From Hydrogenovibrio halophilus DSM 15072 (GTDB taxonomy: Bacteria; Pseudomonadota; Gammaproteobacteria; Thiomicrospirales; Thiomicrospiraceae), in the NCBI RefSeq assembly GCF_000384235.1, contig NZ_KB913033.1, forward strand, positions 1,247,164 to 1,311,163: a DNA stretch of 64,000 nucleotides, read 5' to 3'. A program made the position numbers and the translations under genes. Within the stretch, counting starts at the first letter, position 1, and each line of letters starts with the position of its first letter. A model generated the notes under the pieces. It searched no databases. It was not told the origin of the DNA and saw only the letters and a program-made list of their open reading frames with translations. Below, one piece after another: positions 42,777 to 52,515 of this stretch.

Positions 42777-43035
42777 TGGTAACTGTCCTTTCTGTGTCCC
42801 ATTTTCTCAATCGCGATCACCCTCAGCTGATCTTCCGGTCAAATAAAATTCGATATTGCTCTACTCGCAACCTGTACTGTGCTGCCGGGTGATTCTTTAG
42901 CGGTTTGACGTCCAGCGCTTTATTGTTCGGGTTGTTCCCCAATTGCTGAATCGACTCTGCAATGCGCTCTCGCTGCCTGGCCTGCAATGCTTTCAGTGCC
43001 TTGGCCGCTTTGCGTCGGATCTTGATTTGGTACAT
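42773..43035 (-). pseudogene. RelE/ParE-type toxin with a single-base frameshift
   Basis: The first 70 residues (MYQIKIRRKAAKALKALQ...QYRLRVEQYRILFDRK) are a normal RelE-family start, then a premature TGA. The missing end is intact in the next frame: EDQLRVIAIEKMGHRKDSYQ, ending where the antitoxin begins. One inserted base at the CGGAAG near 42837 would restore a full-length toxin of about 87 residues. This is either a real inactivating deletion or a sequencing error. Confidence 0.8.
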
Positions 43036-43131
43036 AGGTTATATTGTAAAGGTTATAAAACCGTTCTGAAACGTTGTTTTCAGTTTTGTGTTTGAAAGAG
43101 CGTGTGCTTGGACTTTGAATCGGATGGGTTT

Positions 43132-44730
43132 TTATGTCTGCTCGTCGGGCTCAGACGGGCCGAAACTGATTTGGTCTCGGCCCTGGTCTTTGGCCTGGTA
43201 GAGGGCGAGGTCGGCGCGTTTTAGGACGTTGTTGAGGGATTCTTCCGGTTGACGTTCGATGCAACCGATGCTGGTGGTGATTTGGATGTTCTGATCGGAA
43301 ATGCGCTTGTGACGCAAGGTCTCGAGTAAACGTTCTGCCAGGATGGCGGCCTGGTCGCGAGGGGTGTTGGGCAGAAACATAATGAATTCTTCGCCGCCCA
43401 TGCGCCCGGCCAGATCGGATTTGCGTGCGTGTTCGGTCAGGTGGTGGCCGAACTCCGCGATCACTTTGTCGCCATAACTGTGACCATAGGTGTCGTTGAC
43501 CTGTTTGAAGCGATCCAGATCCAGTGACAGCACGCTGACGGGTTGTTGCTCACGATCCGCCAGGTCAAACAGCCATTCGGCTTTCTGTTCCACCCCGCGC
43601 CGGTTCAGAATGTGGGTCAGTTCATCGTGGATGGCAATGCGATTGATTTTCAGGAAGATTTCAAACAGCCAGATCAACAGCATCAATACCAGAATCAGGG
43701 AGGTGAAAAAGAGTCCCTGAAGCTGCATGGTTTGCAGAACGGTTTTGACGTGCCCGTTCGGATAGAGGTAATGCACCAGATACATTTGGTCATCGATCAC
43801 CGGCATCACGATTTTGTCGGGGTTGAATCCATGGTCGTGCTGTCTGGCCAGCTCATGTAACGGTTTTTTCAGCGCGATTTTGTCGCCTGGGGTGAAATCG
43901 TAGGGCGCAGAAACGATCTGACGTTCATTATTGACCAGTAGCGTGGCACCATCCAACCGGTTTTCCAGTGTTCTTCGGATGGAGGTGAGCGTGTGATCCA
44001 GCGAGACCACGCCGTAGAAGACATCGTTCACATACACCGGCAGCGAAAGCGAAATCATATAGCCCTTGCCCGCCGCATCAAGATAAATGGGCGAAATGCG
44101 GAACTGGCGCTGTGGGTTGTTCTGGGGCGTGGCAATGGTCCAGAAAGGCTTTTCGTACAGGGATTCGGAAAACTGGAACGCTTTGGGATCAATGGCCGGT
44201 GCGTAGAGTATGAAGTGGTTTTTGGAGGTGTAATAGGACCAGGCAAATTCAATGTGGTTGATGGGATCGGTGTCCAGATCGATGTCCAGAGCCAGTGCCG
44301 CATCAATCTCTTGCCAGATTTCGGGTGTGAGCGCATCGAAATGGCCTGATCCGGAGATGTTGGCTTCCAGGCAGTGATCCAGATCGGTCAGGTCATAGGG
44401 CGACAAACCCCAGGTCTGGTTGTATTGCACAAACCGGTCTGAGCAGTAGGTTTGCAAATACCCTTTTTGGGCCAGTTCGATGTTTTTCTGCATCTGCTCG
44501 GTCATGCTGTAAGCCAGCATGTAACTCAAGCCGATTTGACGTTGGGCAGAGGCACTTTTTTCACTGAGTTCGGCACGAATTTGCTGGTAGGCGTCGTGCT
44601 TGGCCGCGTTAAACAACCAGAACATGCCCATGACCCAGCAGAGGATCAACGCCCATTGCATGTAGGGTTTGATTTTGGGGAAATTACGGGAAAAGGTACA
44701 GTTTCGGTTGAAAAAGCGATGTAGAGTCAT
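43132..44730 (-). CDS. Membrane diguanylate cyclase with Cache-type sensor
   Basis: About 532 residues: membrane helix near residues 24-42 (YMQWALILCWVMGMFWLF), large periplasmic dCache-like sensor domain (about 43-330; YYTSKNHFILYAPAIDP, GYMISLSLPVYVNDVFYGVVSLD), second helix (LFFTSLILVLMLLIWLFEIFL) and a GGDEF domain with RMGGEEF and HDELTHILNRRGVE. A functional cyclase is expected. Start at the ATG at 44730; an open frame 15 codons longer is not needed. Confidence 0.9.
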   Translation of the reverse strand: MTLHRFFNRNCTFSRNFPKIKPYMQWALILCWVMGMFWLFNAAKHDAYQQIRAELSEKSASAQRQIGLSYMLAYSMTEQMQKNIELAQKGYLQTYCSDRFVQYNQTWGLSPYDLTDLDHCLEANISGSGHFDALTPEIWQEIDAALALDIDLDTDPINHIEFAWSYYTSKNHFILYAPAIDPKAFQFSESLYEKPFWTIATPQNNPQRQFRISPIYLDAAGKGYMISLSLPVYVNDVFYGVVSLDHTLTSIRRTLENRLDGATLLVNNERQIVSAPYDFTPGDKIALKKPLHELARQHDHGFNPDKIVMPVIDDQMYLVHYLYPNGHVKTVLQTMQLQGLFFTSLILVLMLLIWLFEIFLKINRIAIHDELTHILNRRGVEQKAEWLFDLADREQQPVSVLSLDLDRFKQVNDTYGHSYGDKVIAEFGHHLTEHARKSDLAGRMGGEEFIMFLPNTPRDQAAILAERLLETLRHKRISDQNIQITTSIGCIERQPEESLNNVLKRADLALYQAKDQGRDQISFGPSEPDEQT

Positions 44731-44844
44731 AGTTGGCCTGTGTAACGGGCGCTTATGGGCAACCCATGATGTCACTTTACTGATTTGTTGGCGGCTTTAG
44801 AAATAAAAGTTTCTAATCCCAAGCGCGAATTTTGCTTGGGGTGC

Positions 44845-47800
44845 TCAGCGCCGCAGCAAATCGGCAAAGGCCTCGGCCGACAGAGGCCGGGCGAAATAAT
44901 AACCCTGATAAAAGTCGGCGCCGTGTTCGGCCAGGAAATCTCTCTGCTCCAGGGTTTCAACCCCTTCGGCCAACACTTTCATGTCCAACGAATGGCCCAT
45001 GGCGATGATGGCATCAATGATCTGTTCGGTTTGCAGGTTTTGGCCAATGCCATCAATAAAGGTTTTGTCGATTTTCAGAATGTCCAATGGCAAGTTACGC
45101 AAGTAGGCCAACGAGCTGTAACCGGTGCCGAAATCGTCCATGGCGATGGAAATGCCCATGGCCTGAAGTTGCGCCAGACGTCTGGAAGCGCGTTCCTGCG
45201 AGCGCATGAGCGAGCTTTCGGTGATTTCAATTTCGAGCACGTGAGGCGGCAACAAGGTTTGCGCCAGAGTGACTTCAATGGTTTTGACCACATTGGCATC
45301 CTGAAACTGACGGCTGGAGAGGTTGATGGCCAGACGTCCAATGTCCAGGCCCTGGTCCAGCCATTGCCGTCCTTGCCGGCAAACGTTTTTCAAAACCCAG
45401 TCGCCGATGTCAATGATCAGGCCGGTTTCTTCCGCCAGACCAATAAACTGGTCGGGGGCGATGGTGCCACGTTCCGGGTCCTGCCATCGAAGCAGGGCTT
45501 CGGCACCGATGATTTTGCCCGTGTCGAGCGCAATCTGTGGTTGGTACATCATTTCCAGTTCGTCGTTTTTCAGCGCCTGCTTCAGGCGGGTTTCCAGCCC
45601 GATCCGATGCTGCGCCAGGTCGGTCAGTTCGCGGGTGTAATAGGTGTAGCGTTCATTGTGTTGGTCGCCCTTGATTTTGTGCATGGCCGCATCGGCATTC
45701 TGAAGCAGTGCCTGCGCCGTCTTTCCGTGAAACGGGTAAAGACTGATGCCAATGCTGGCGCTGGTGGTGATTTCGGTGTGGTCGGCGAGCTGGAAGCTTT
45801 CCGAGATGCTCTGGATTAACGCTTCGGCCAGACGGGCGGCGTCTTCCTGGTGTTTGAGGTCCGGCATGACCACAACGAATTCGTCGGCACCAAACCGTGC
45901 CAGCAACTGTTCTTTGTGCAACTCACGTTTCAAGCGCTTGGTCACGGTTTGCAGCAGTTCGTCGCCAATGTCGTGGCCGAAGCTTTCGTTGACGTACTTG
46001 AAGCGGTCCAGATCCAGCAGCAAAACGGCCAGGTGTTTGTGTTCGGTCTTGTGCCGGGCCAGCAAGCCGTCAAGTTGATCGGTCAATAACGTTCGGTTGG
46101 CCAGACCGGTCAGGGCATCGTGGTGCGACAGATAATCCAACGCGGCTTCGGAATTCTTCATGCTAGAAATGTCGCTGAACACCCCAACGTAATAGCGCAC
46201 GTCATCCTGTTTGTTGCGAACCTGGGTGATGCCCAGAAGTTCGGGATAACGTTCGCCGTTCTTGCGTCGATCCCAGATTTCCCCTTGCCAGTAACCTTTG
46301 GTGGTAAGTTGATGCCACAACCGGTCATAAAAAGCCTTGGCGTGTTCACCCGATTTCAAAAAGGCCGGGGTCTGGCCTTTGATTTCTTCAAGGGTATAGC
46401 CGGTAATGCGTTCAAACGCCGCGTTCACATTAATGATGCGCTGTTTGTCATCGGTGATGACAATGCCTTCCTGAGTGGCATCGTAAACAATCTGAGCCTG
46501 TTCCAATCGGTTTTTTTGTTCCACCTCAAGGGTCATGTCCTGAAGACTGCCGACGATTTCGATTTGTCCATTGGGCAGATGGAAAACCCGAAATTGATCT
46601 CGAATGTTCATATAGGAATGATCAGGGTGCCAGAAACGGTATTCCTGAACATGGTCCTTGTGGTCGTCCGTGCGGGTAAGTACGTCCAGAAAGCATTGCG
46701 TTACTTCTATGCGGTCTTCCGGGTGCAGGCGGTTTTTCCACCATTCGATCAGGTTGTCCGGGTCCGGGGCTTCGCCCAGCAGGCTTTCCGCATTGGGGCT
46801 GATGTATTCGGCCTGCAGATTGTCCGGCGCGCCGGTAAACACATAGAGCACAGTGGGACTGATGCTCAAAAAGTGGTTGAGGCGGTTGCTGGATACCGCC
46901 AGTTGCAATTGGTAGACCCGTTCCTGCTGGCGCCACAACAGCCAGATGGCATAACCCAGCGCACTCATAATAATCAGGCTGATCAGAGCCACCCAAATTA
47001 CAATCTCGTACAGTTTCTGCACCAGAAATTCGCGTTTCACCCCGGCGACCAGAATCCAGTCGGCGCTGTCAAACGGTTGCAGTGCAACAAGACCTCTTTC
47101 GCCGTCGCAGAAAGAGGGTTGCAAGGTGGTTGCTGACATGGCTTGCAGAGCTGGCTGCAGTGCCTTTACCAGGCAGGGATGGTGCAAAAAGTTGCGGGCG
47201 TCGTTGCGCTCAGGGAACAGGGGCGAATAGTCTTTGTCATCGGAACGGTGCATCAATGCCAACTGCATTGGGTGTGGGCGGTGCTCTTTTTGTGCGAACA
47301 ATGGGTAAATGAATTGTTTGGGTCCGGCGTGAATCAGAATAAAGCCCTGATTGTGGGATGCGCCATTGGCCAGGGATTGAATCGGGATGACCCAGTCAAG
47401 ATGGGTGTGGTTCGTTTTGGGTTCAAAATAAAATGGGGTGGTCTGTATCTGGCCGGAAGCGGCCGCTTTGTTCAGAACCCGTTTGAGTTCCGGCAGATCG
47501 TCGATGCTTGACTGGTTTGTGCGACCGAATGCCATCTGTGTCTGAAAATTCCGGTCGAGTAGTACCACCCCTTCGTAGTGGTAAAAACGGTACAAATCCT
47601 GCAAGCGCTGGCGAATCAGAGCGCTTGACTGTTCGGAGGGGTTGGTTTGAGAGAGGAAGCGATTCAGGTGAGCGTCAAACCGTTTGTCATTCTGAAGTAC
47701 CTGGGCATCGGCCTGGCGTTCCTGATACCAGCGGTTGAGCTGGTGAGCCTTGTTTTGCACCAATATCTGCAAATGGTCATGCGCCTTGTTCTCCAATACC

Positions 47801-48156
47801 GGAGTTTGCATAAACACAATCAACCCGGCGATCAGCGGAATAAACCCGACAATGCCCGCCAGTGTTAGAATCAGGCCCCGGTTCAGAGGCTTGTGATCCT
47901 GTTTGATCGGTTGAGTGGGTGGCAGCCAGTAGGTCAGCAGGAGAAAAAGCAGGCCAGCTGTGACCAGCACAAACGCCAGGCCCTTCACGGTCTGGCTCCA
48001 TTCGCCGAAAGCGGTGTCAAGGATTTGGTTTGACACCAGCCGGTCCGACACCAGAATCCAGATGCTGGCGATCAGCGCATAAATGCCAGCGAGTCTCAGG
48101 GCTTTCCATTTGTGCGGTTTTTCAGCTGCAGCAGAGGCGTGGTTGGGTCGTTTCAT
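44845..48156 (-). CDS. Large membrane PAS-PAS-GGDEF-EAL protein
   Basis: A 1103-residue protein. Three membrane segments lie near residues 20-120, a periplasmic sensor domain of about 280 residues follows, then a further helix (IVIWVALISLIIMSALGYAIWLLW, near 405). Two PAS domains come next (about 445-560 and 570-690, the second with ITGYTLEEIKGQTPAFLKSGEH), then GGDEF and EAL. The GGDEF site is RFGADEF, so cyclase activity may be lost; the EAL site (GAEALLRW, EITESSLMR, MDDFGTGYSSLAY, LAEGVET) looks complete, suggesting a phosphodiesterase. It lies downstream of no obvious partner. Confidence 0.9.
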   Translation of the reverse strand: MKRPNHASAAAEKPHKWKALRLAGIYALIASIWILVSDRLVSNQILDTAFGEWSQTVKGLAFVLVTAGLLFLLLTYWLPPTQPIKQDHKPLNRGLILTLAGIVGFIPLIAGLIVFMQTPVLENKAHDHLQILVQNKAHQLNRWYQERQADAQVLQNDKRFDAHLNRFLSQTNPSEQSSALIRQRLQDLYRFYHYEGVVLLDRNFQTQMAFGRTNQSSIDDLPELKRVLNKAAASGQIQTTPFYFEPKTNHTHLDWVIPIQSLANGASHNQGFILIHAGPKQFIYPLFAQKEHRPHPMQLALMHRSDDKDYSPLFPERNDARNFLHHPCLVKALQPALQAMSATTLQPSFCDGERGLVALQPFDSADWILVAGVKREFLVQKLYEIVIWVALISLIIMSALGYAIWLLWRQQERVYQLQLAVSSNRLNHFLSISPTVLYVFTGAPDNLQAEYISPNAESLLGEAPDPDNLIEWWKNRLHPEDRIEVTQCFLDVLTRTDDHKDHVQEYRFWHPDHSYMNIRDQFRVFHLPNGQIEIVGSLQDMTLEVEQKNRLEQAQIVYDATQEGIVITDDKQRIINVNAAFERITGYTLEEIKGQTPAFLKSGEHAKAFYDRLWHQLTTKGYWQGEIWDRRKNGERYPELLGITQVRNKQDDVRYYVGVFSDISSMKNSEAALDYLSHHDALTGLANRTLLTDQLDGLLARHKTEHKHLAVLLLDLDRFKYVNESFGHDIGDELLQTVTKRLKRELHKEQLLARFGADEFVVVMPDLKHQEDAARLAEALIQSISESFQLADHTEITTSASIGISLYPFHGKTAQALLQNADAAMHKIKGDQHNERYTYYTRELTDLAQHRIGLETRLKQALKNDELEMMYQPQIALDTGKIIGAEALLRWQDPERGTIAPDQFIGLAEETGLIIDIGDWVLKNVCRQGRQWLDQGLDIGRLAINLSSRQFQDANVVKTIEVTLAQTLLPPHVLEIEITESSLMRSQERASRRLAQLQAMGISIAMDDFGTGYSSLAYLRNLPLDILKIDKTFIDGIGQNLQTEQIIDAIIAMGHSLDMKVLAEGVETLEQRDFLAEHGADFYQGYYFARPLSAEAFADLLRR

Positions 48157-48337
48157 TCAGTGAACTCGGTAACCTTTTATATCTTTCTCGTCCCTGACTC
48201 GGCAAAGGAGTCATATCCATTTATCTTACCCATTTTTTGCGCATTTTGAGGAGGGATTGCGCCAATCTTTGAAATGGATCATCGTATAATCATAAAATCA
48301 TGATGAAATAAGGTGGACATCTCAACAGGAGACGAGG

Positions 48338-49219
48338 ATGAAACAGTTAAAAATCTGGATGACCGGGGCGCTGATGGCCCTGAGTGCGGGGGCCTTTGCC
48401 GCAGAAGGTGAGGCCATTCACGTCAAAAACGCCGGGTTTGCCACGCCGGAATCGATGGAGTATGTCGCCGGTCAGGACGTGTATCTGGTGGCCAATATCA
48501 ACGGCAGTCCGTTTGCCAAAGACGACAATGGTTTTATTTCCAAAGTCAGCCCAGAGGGCAAAGTGCTGGATTTGAAATGGATCGATGGGGCCAGCAACCA
48601 GATTCATTTGAATGCGCCCAAAGGCATGGTGGCGACGGAGAAATTCCTGTTTGTGGCCGACATTGACCGTGTGCATCAGTTCGACATCGAAACCGGTCAG
48701 CAGATTGCGAGCATGATCTTTTCCGGAGTGAATTTCCTCAATGGTCTGGCGCTGGCGGAGGAAGGCGGTTTGTATGTGACCGACAGTGGCGTGGCCCCCG
48801 GGTTCAAACCGGCTGGCACCGACGCGGTGTATCACCTGACCTTTGACGGCAAAATCACGCCGATCTATCAGGACAGTGAGATGGGTGTGCCCAATGGCGT
48901 GGTCTCCGATGGCGGTGGTCTGGTGGTGGTCACCATCTTTTCCGGCGAAGCCTTTCGTCTGGATGCCAATGGCACGCGCACAGAGCTGCCCAAGCCGCCG
49001 CACAACCGTCTTGATGGCTTGTTGAATATGGGCGAGGGGCGCTTTATTGTCTCGAGCTGGACCGGCGAAGCCATTTATGAAATCGATGCCGGAGAAGGCA
49101 CCGTGACCGAGTTGTTCGGTGGCTTGACCTCACCGGCCGACTTGGGGCTGGACACCAAACGCCAACGTTTGCTGATTCCCCTGTTCCAAAAAGACGCGCT
49201 GGTGATTCAGCCGCTCTGA
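48338..49219 (+). CDS. Secreted SMP-30/gluconolactonase-like beta-propeller protein
   Basis: A 293-residue protein with a signal peptide (MKQLKIWMTGALMALSAGAFAA) and repeated propeller blades (MEYVAGQDVYLVANINGSPF, KGMVATEKFLFVADIDRVHQFD, NGLALAEEGGLYVTDS, NGVVSDGGGLVVVTIF). It matches SMP-30/LRE or NHL-type periplasmic proteins; the substrate is unknown. A TATAAT at about 48285 may be its -10. Confidence 0.8.
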   Translation: MKQLKIWMTGALMALSAGAFAAEGEAIHVKNAGFATPESMEYVAGQDVYLVANINGSPFAKDDNGFISKVSPEGKVLDLKWIDGASNQIHLNAPKGMVATEKFLFVADIDRVHQFDIETGQQIASMIFSGVNFLNGLALAEEGGLYVTDSGVAPGFKPAGTDAVYHLTFDGKITPIYQDSEMGVPNGVVSDGGGLVVVTIFSGEAFRLDANGTRTELPKPPHNRLDGLLNMGEGRFIVSSWTGEAIYEIDAGEGTVTELFGGLTSPADLGLDTKRQRLLIPLFQKDALVIQPL

Positions 49220-49239
49220 ATCCAGTTTGAGCTGGTTGG

Positions 49240-49676
49240 ACGGGCTTAAAAATTATCAAGCCTGGTGATCTTTGATGATTGCTTTGATTAGGTTTTACGC
49301 TGTGCTTGAACGTTGATGGCTGTGCGATCCCGGAGATGTTCATTTTTTACTTGTGTAAAAAACGAACCAAAAAGCACACCCAGCAGAAAATTTCTGTGCC
49401 ACTAGGGCTTGTCGCTGGCCGCTTGCGAACTCGCTTCGCTCAGACAGGCGCAAGCGGTGATCCAGCGCCTTCACCCAGTGTCACGACGAAATTTTCTGAT
49501 GGGACCCTGACAACCTCAGCGGTTGATCTCAGATTTTCTGGTTGGTATTGGGTCTTGTCGTCGCGATCAAAAGCCTGTCATCCCGACCGAAGCGGAGGGA
49601 TCTTTGGAGTCCGGCTCCGTCTTTAAAGACCCTTCCGCTTCGCTCAGGGTGACAGTGTATTTTGACCAGGCCTGGT
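49240..49676 (+). repeat. Intergenic hairpin repeat, copy 3 (variant stem)
   Basis: Starts near a degenerate palindrome (ATCAAGCCTGGT, 49256) and ends at the exact palindrome at 49665. Its central hairpin (49400-49490) uses CGCTGG and CCGCTTGCG pairing with CGCAAGCGG and CCAGCG, in place of the CCACAGG/CCCTTGCG stem of copies 1 and 2, with the same ACTCGCTTCGCTC apex. A REPIN-like pair is at 49576-49655. Confidence 0.85.
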
Positions 49677-50118
49677 GGTTTTGTTGATGATTCTGCCAAG
49701 TTAATGGTTGTGCTCGCTCTTTTTTGCAGCGCAAGAGCAGATGTGTTCATTTTTTCTCGGCTTACCCCTGCGGGCGCCGAGTTCTTCGTTTACTTGTGTA
49801 AAAAACGAACCAAAAAAGCACACCCAGCACACGTTTCCTGTGCGTTCTAGGCCTTGCCACAGGGCCCTTGCGAACTCGCTTCGCTCGGACAGCGCAAGGG
49901 GCATTTCCTGTGGCAAGGCCAAGAAGCACGACGAAATCTTTGTGATGGGACCCTGACAACCCCAGCGGTTGATCACCGGTTTTTTCGGTTGGTATTGGGT
50001 TTTGGTATCGCAATCAGAAATTTTGTCATCCCGACCGAAGCGGAGGGATCTTTGGCATTCGGCGCCATGTTCAAAGACCCTTCGGCTTCGCTCAGGGGGA
50101 CAATCGATTTTATTCACG
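49665..50118 (+). repeat. Intergenic hairpin repeat, copy 2
   Basis: Begins with the exact palindrome at 49665 and is nearly identical to copy 1 (41761). Hairpin at 49845-49925 with GGCCTTGCCACAGG pairing with CCTGTGGCAAGGCC; REPIN-like pair at 50024-50103. The usual right-hand palindrome is missing and the CopD-like gene starts 20 bp later. Confidence 0.85.
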
Positions 50119-50137
50119 TTAAAAAAAGGACAATACA

Positions 50138-50599
50138 ATGATCAGCGCGTTTTGGTTGAGTTTGCATGTGATTGCGGCCGTGATCTGGGTTGGCGGCATG
50201 TTTTTTGCCTATCGGGTGTTTCGTCCGGCTGCGGCGGCCACTCTGGAACCGCCTGAGCGGTTGCGTTTGTGGCGGCAGATTTTCCGGCGATTTTTCTTTT
50301 TTGTCTGGTTGAGCATTCTGTTTCTGTTTGTCAGTGGCTACGCCGATTTTTTCTGGCGCTTTGGCGGCCATGGCCCGCATTACCTTTTGACCATGATCGG
50401 CATTGGCTGGGTGATGCTGGCCCTGTTTGCCACCCTGTACTTTGTGCTTTACAAGCGTTTTGCCCGCCAGGTGGATGCCGAAGAGTTTGCCGAGGCCGGA
50501 AAGACCCTGAACACCCGGATTCGTCCGGTGATTGCGGTGAATCTGACCTTGGGGATGATTGCTTTTGTACTGGGCGCGGCCGGACCGTTTATTCAGTGA
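50138..50599 (+). CDS. CopD-like small membrane protein
   Basis: A 153-residue protein with four membrane helices (FWLSLHVIAAVIWVGGMFFAY, FFFFVWLSILFLFVSGYADFFW, YLLTMIGIGWVMLALFATLYF, IAVNLTLGMIAFVLGAAGPF) and the histidine-bearing LHVIAAVIWVGG of the CopD family. A link to copper or heme handling is possible but unproven. It lies 12 bp before the APH-fold gene. Confidence 0.8.
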   Translation: MISAFWLSLHVIAAVIWVGGMFFAYRVFRPAAAATLEPPERLRLWRQIFRRFFFFVWLSILFLFVSGYADFFWRFGGHGPHYLLTMIGIGWVMLALFATLYFVLYKRFARQVDAEEFAEAGKTLNTRIRPVIAVNLTLGMIAFVLGAAGPFIQ

Positions 50600-50611
50600 C
50601 GTTGACGCGTT

Positions 50612-51595
50612 TTGCAGACCGATAAACACCATCAGGCCTGGTTAAAACGGTTGGGCGATCATTTCGCTCAGCCGGTTCGGCTGGCTCCTTTGCCACAGGC
50701 GTTTGCAGACAGTTCGCACAGCCTTTACCGCGTCTGGCTGGGCAAGGGCGTGTCTTCGATGCAGTCTCCCGATTTTGTGCTCAAGAGGCCCAATCCGGCC
50801 GCGATTGATCAGGCCGATTTCTGGCAGGGCTTTGCGGCGGTTTTTGGCAGCGGTTTTGCCCAGCAAACGCGGAATTTGCCAGCGCTGTATCAGCGGGCAC
50901 AGGCCCTGACGCCTCTGGCGGTGCCCAAGCTGGAAGCGGTGTTTGCCACGGCGCAAGGGGAAAGCGTCTCGCTGACCCGTTTTGTGCCCGGGCAGCAGCC
51001 GGATGTGGTCTCCATCAGTGCTTTGTTGCCGGAGCTGGCACGGCATTTTGCGGCCATGCATCAGACCAGTGTGGCAGCGATGCCTGACTGGCCGCAGTGT
51101 GTCTGTGATTGGTTACGCCGCTTTTTTCAGCAACCGGCTCAGGCCGAAAACCTGATGGCGTTGCGGGCCTTTGGTGCACAACACGGGCTGGGGCAGGAGC
51201 TGTCGGCCATTCTGACGCAGGCTCACCGCGTCTTGCAGAACACGTCTTCGGATTGGGGCTGGTCGCTGCCCGATTTGCGCTGGGATCAGTTTCTGTTGGG
51301 CCCGAGCCAGAGCGCCGACGAGGCCATGGTGCTGACGCTGGTGGATTGGGATGCGTTGACGGCCGCGCCGATCGTGCTGGACTGGGTCCTCTTGGAATAC
51401 CTGTTTCGTTCTGATCAGGCACGCGCATTCGTCGCAGAATATCGGCTGACAGGGGCTGACCTACCAGCGGATTTGCACTCGGTCCGCTGGGTGTATCGTT
51501 TGCTGCTGTTCAGCTTGAATGTGCTGGGTGAGGGTTCGCTGCATGACTGGCTTCAGCGTCCCGCGCACTTTGACGCCATTGATAAAAGCCAATGA
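50612..51595 (+). CDS. APH-fold phosphotransferase, possible thiamine kinase
   Basis: A 327-residue protein of the aminoglycoside phosphotransferase/choline kinase superfamily. LTRFVPGQQPD, LARHFAAMHQTS and the metal-site VDWDALTAAPIVLDW fit the fold, but the usual HGDLHxxN catalytic loop reads PDLRWDQFLLG, with no clear Asn. Because it abuts a thiamine transport set it could be a thiamine kinase, though this is context only. TTG start; its 3' end overlaps the convergent PnuC-like gene by 86 bp. A near-copy of the palindrome (50631) encodes HQAW. Confidence 0.65.
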   Translation: MQTDKHHQAWLKRLGDHFAQPVRLAPLPQAFADSSHSLYRVWLGKGVSSMQSPDFVLKRPNPAAIDQADFWQGFAAVFGSGFAQQTRNLPALYQRAQALTPLAVPKLEAVFATAQGESVSLTRFVPGQQPDVVSISALLPELARHFAAMHQTSVAAMPDWPQCVCDWLRRFFQQPAQAENLMALRAFGAQHGLGQELSAILTQAHRVLQNTSSDWGWSLPDLRWDQFLLGPSQSADEAMVLTLVDWDALTAAPIVLDWVLLEYLFRSDQARAFVAEYRLTGADLPADLHSVRWVYRLLLFSLNVLGEGSLHDWLQRPAHFDAIDKSQ

Positions 51596-52196
51596 TGGCC
51601 ATCCCGAAATAGACCGCAAACATGGCGACGGTAAAGTAAAAGCCGTTGTCCCAATACAGCCACATCGCCGCCGAGTTGATCACCAGCCAATAAAGCCAGT
51701 TTTCCAGCACCTTGCGCGCCATCAGATAGGTGTTGAGCATGGAAAACACCGTGACTCCCGCATCCAGCCAGGGCGCACGCGACCATTCATAGTATTGCAT
51801 CAGGCTGGCCATCAACGCGGTCAAAACCACGCCTGCGCCTAAAAACAAGGCATGTTGCCCGCCTGTCAGTCGATGCACTCTGAGCGGGGGGTTGTCGGTT
51901 GGCCAACCCTGTTCCGTCGTTGTTGCCGTCGTTTTTTCCGGCGTTCTGGTCGACCAGAGCCAGAAACCGTACACAGCCATCACCAGATAATAAGCGTTGA
52001 GCAGGGCCTGCATCGGCAGCTGCCCGTCCCAAAACAGCCAGGAGTAAATCAGGGTGCTGAAAAAAGCACAAGGCCAGGCCCAGAGGGATTCCCGGATCGC
52101 CAACACGATATAGGCCAGCCCCAGCAGGGTCGCCAGCGCTTCCCAGCCGGAAAGCGTCTGCACTTGTTGCCAGACCTGTGTCAGCGTGTCGATCAT
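51510..52196 (-). CDS. pnuT: PnuC-family vitamin transporter, probably thiamine (PnuT)
   Basis: A 228-residue membrane protein with about seven helices; GLAYIVLAIRESLWAWPCAF, LLNAYYLVMAVYGFWLW and WLYWLVINSAAMWLYWDNGF are PnuC-family landmarks. PnuC carries nicotinamide riboside, while the PnuT branch carries thiamine. The adjacent thiamine-binding YkoF-like gene, TPP riboswitch and TonB receptor favour thiamine. Start overlaps the YkoF-like stop (ATGA). Confidence 0.82.
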   Translation of the reverse strand: MIDTLTQVWQQVQTLSGWEALATLLGLAYIVLAIRESLWAWPCAFFSTLIYSWLFWDGQLPMQALLNAYYLVMAVYGFWLWSTRTPEKTTATTTEQGWPTDNPPLRVHRLTGGQHALFLGAGVVLTALMASLMQYYEWSRAPWLDAGVTVFSMLNTYLMARKVLENWLYWLVINSAAMWLYWDNGFYFTVAMFAVYFGMAIIGFYQWRQSARDAEASHAANPHPAHSS

Positions 52197-52468
52197 TCGG
52201 CCGGGTCCGAATCAAAGCCACAACGGTTGGTGCCCACCAGTTTCATCACAAAAACGGTGTGCGGGTTTTCCGTGAACACGGCTTCCAGCTCCGCGGTCAT
52301 GGCGCTCATCACCGTATGGTAATCGCCAAAGACCTGGGTGCTGAGGGTATTGCAGGCCACCTGCACCCCGTCGAGGGTTTTCAGACGGTCGATGAAGGTT
52401 TGGATCGGGCGCAGGTAATCGTCGCTGAGCGGGTACATGCTGATGTCGATTGAGACTTGGAGTGCCAT
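52193..52468 (-). CDS. YkoF-like thiamine-binding protein
   Basis: About 91 residues of the YkoF/MTH1187 fold: VSIDISMYPLSDDYLRPIQTFIDRL, VQVACNTLSTQVFGDYHTVMSAM, HTVFVMKLVGTNRCGF. B. subtilis YkoF binds hydroxymethylpyrimidine or thiamine. ATG at 52468 follows AAGGAAAAACAA. It is translationally coupled to the PnuT-like gene. Some 950 bp of repeats separate it from the riboswitch-controlled genes upstream. Confidence 0.8.
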   Translation of the reverse strand: MALQVSIDISMYPLSDDYLRPIQTFIDRLKTLDGVQVACNTLSTQVFGDYHTVMSAMTAELEAVFTENPHTVFVMKLVGTNRCGFDSDPAE

Positions 52469-52515
52469 TTGTTTTTCCTTTTTTTGGTTGGGTCTTGTCG
52501 TCGCGATCAAAAGCC

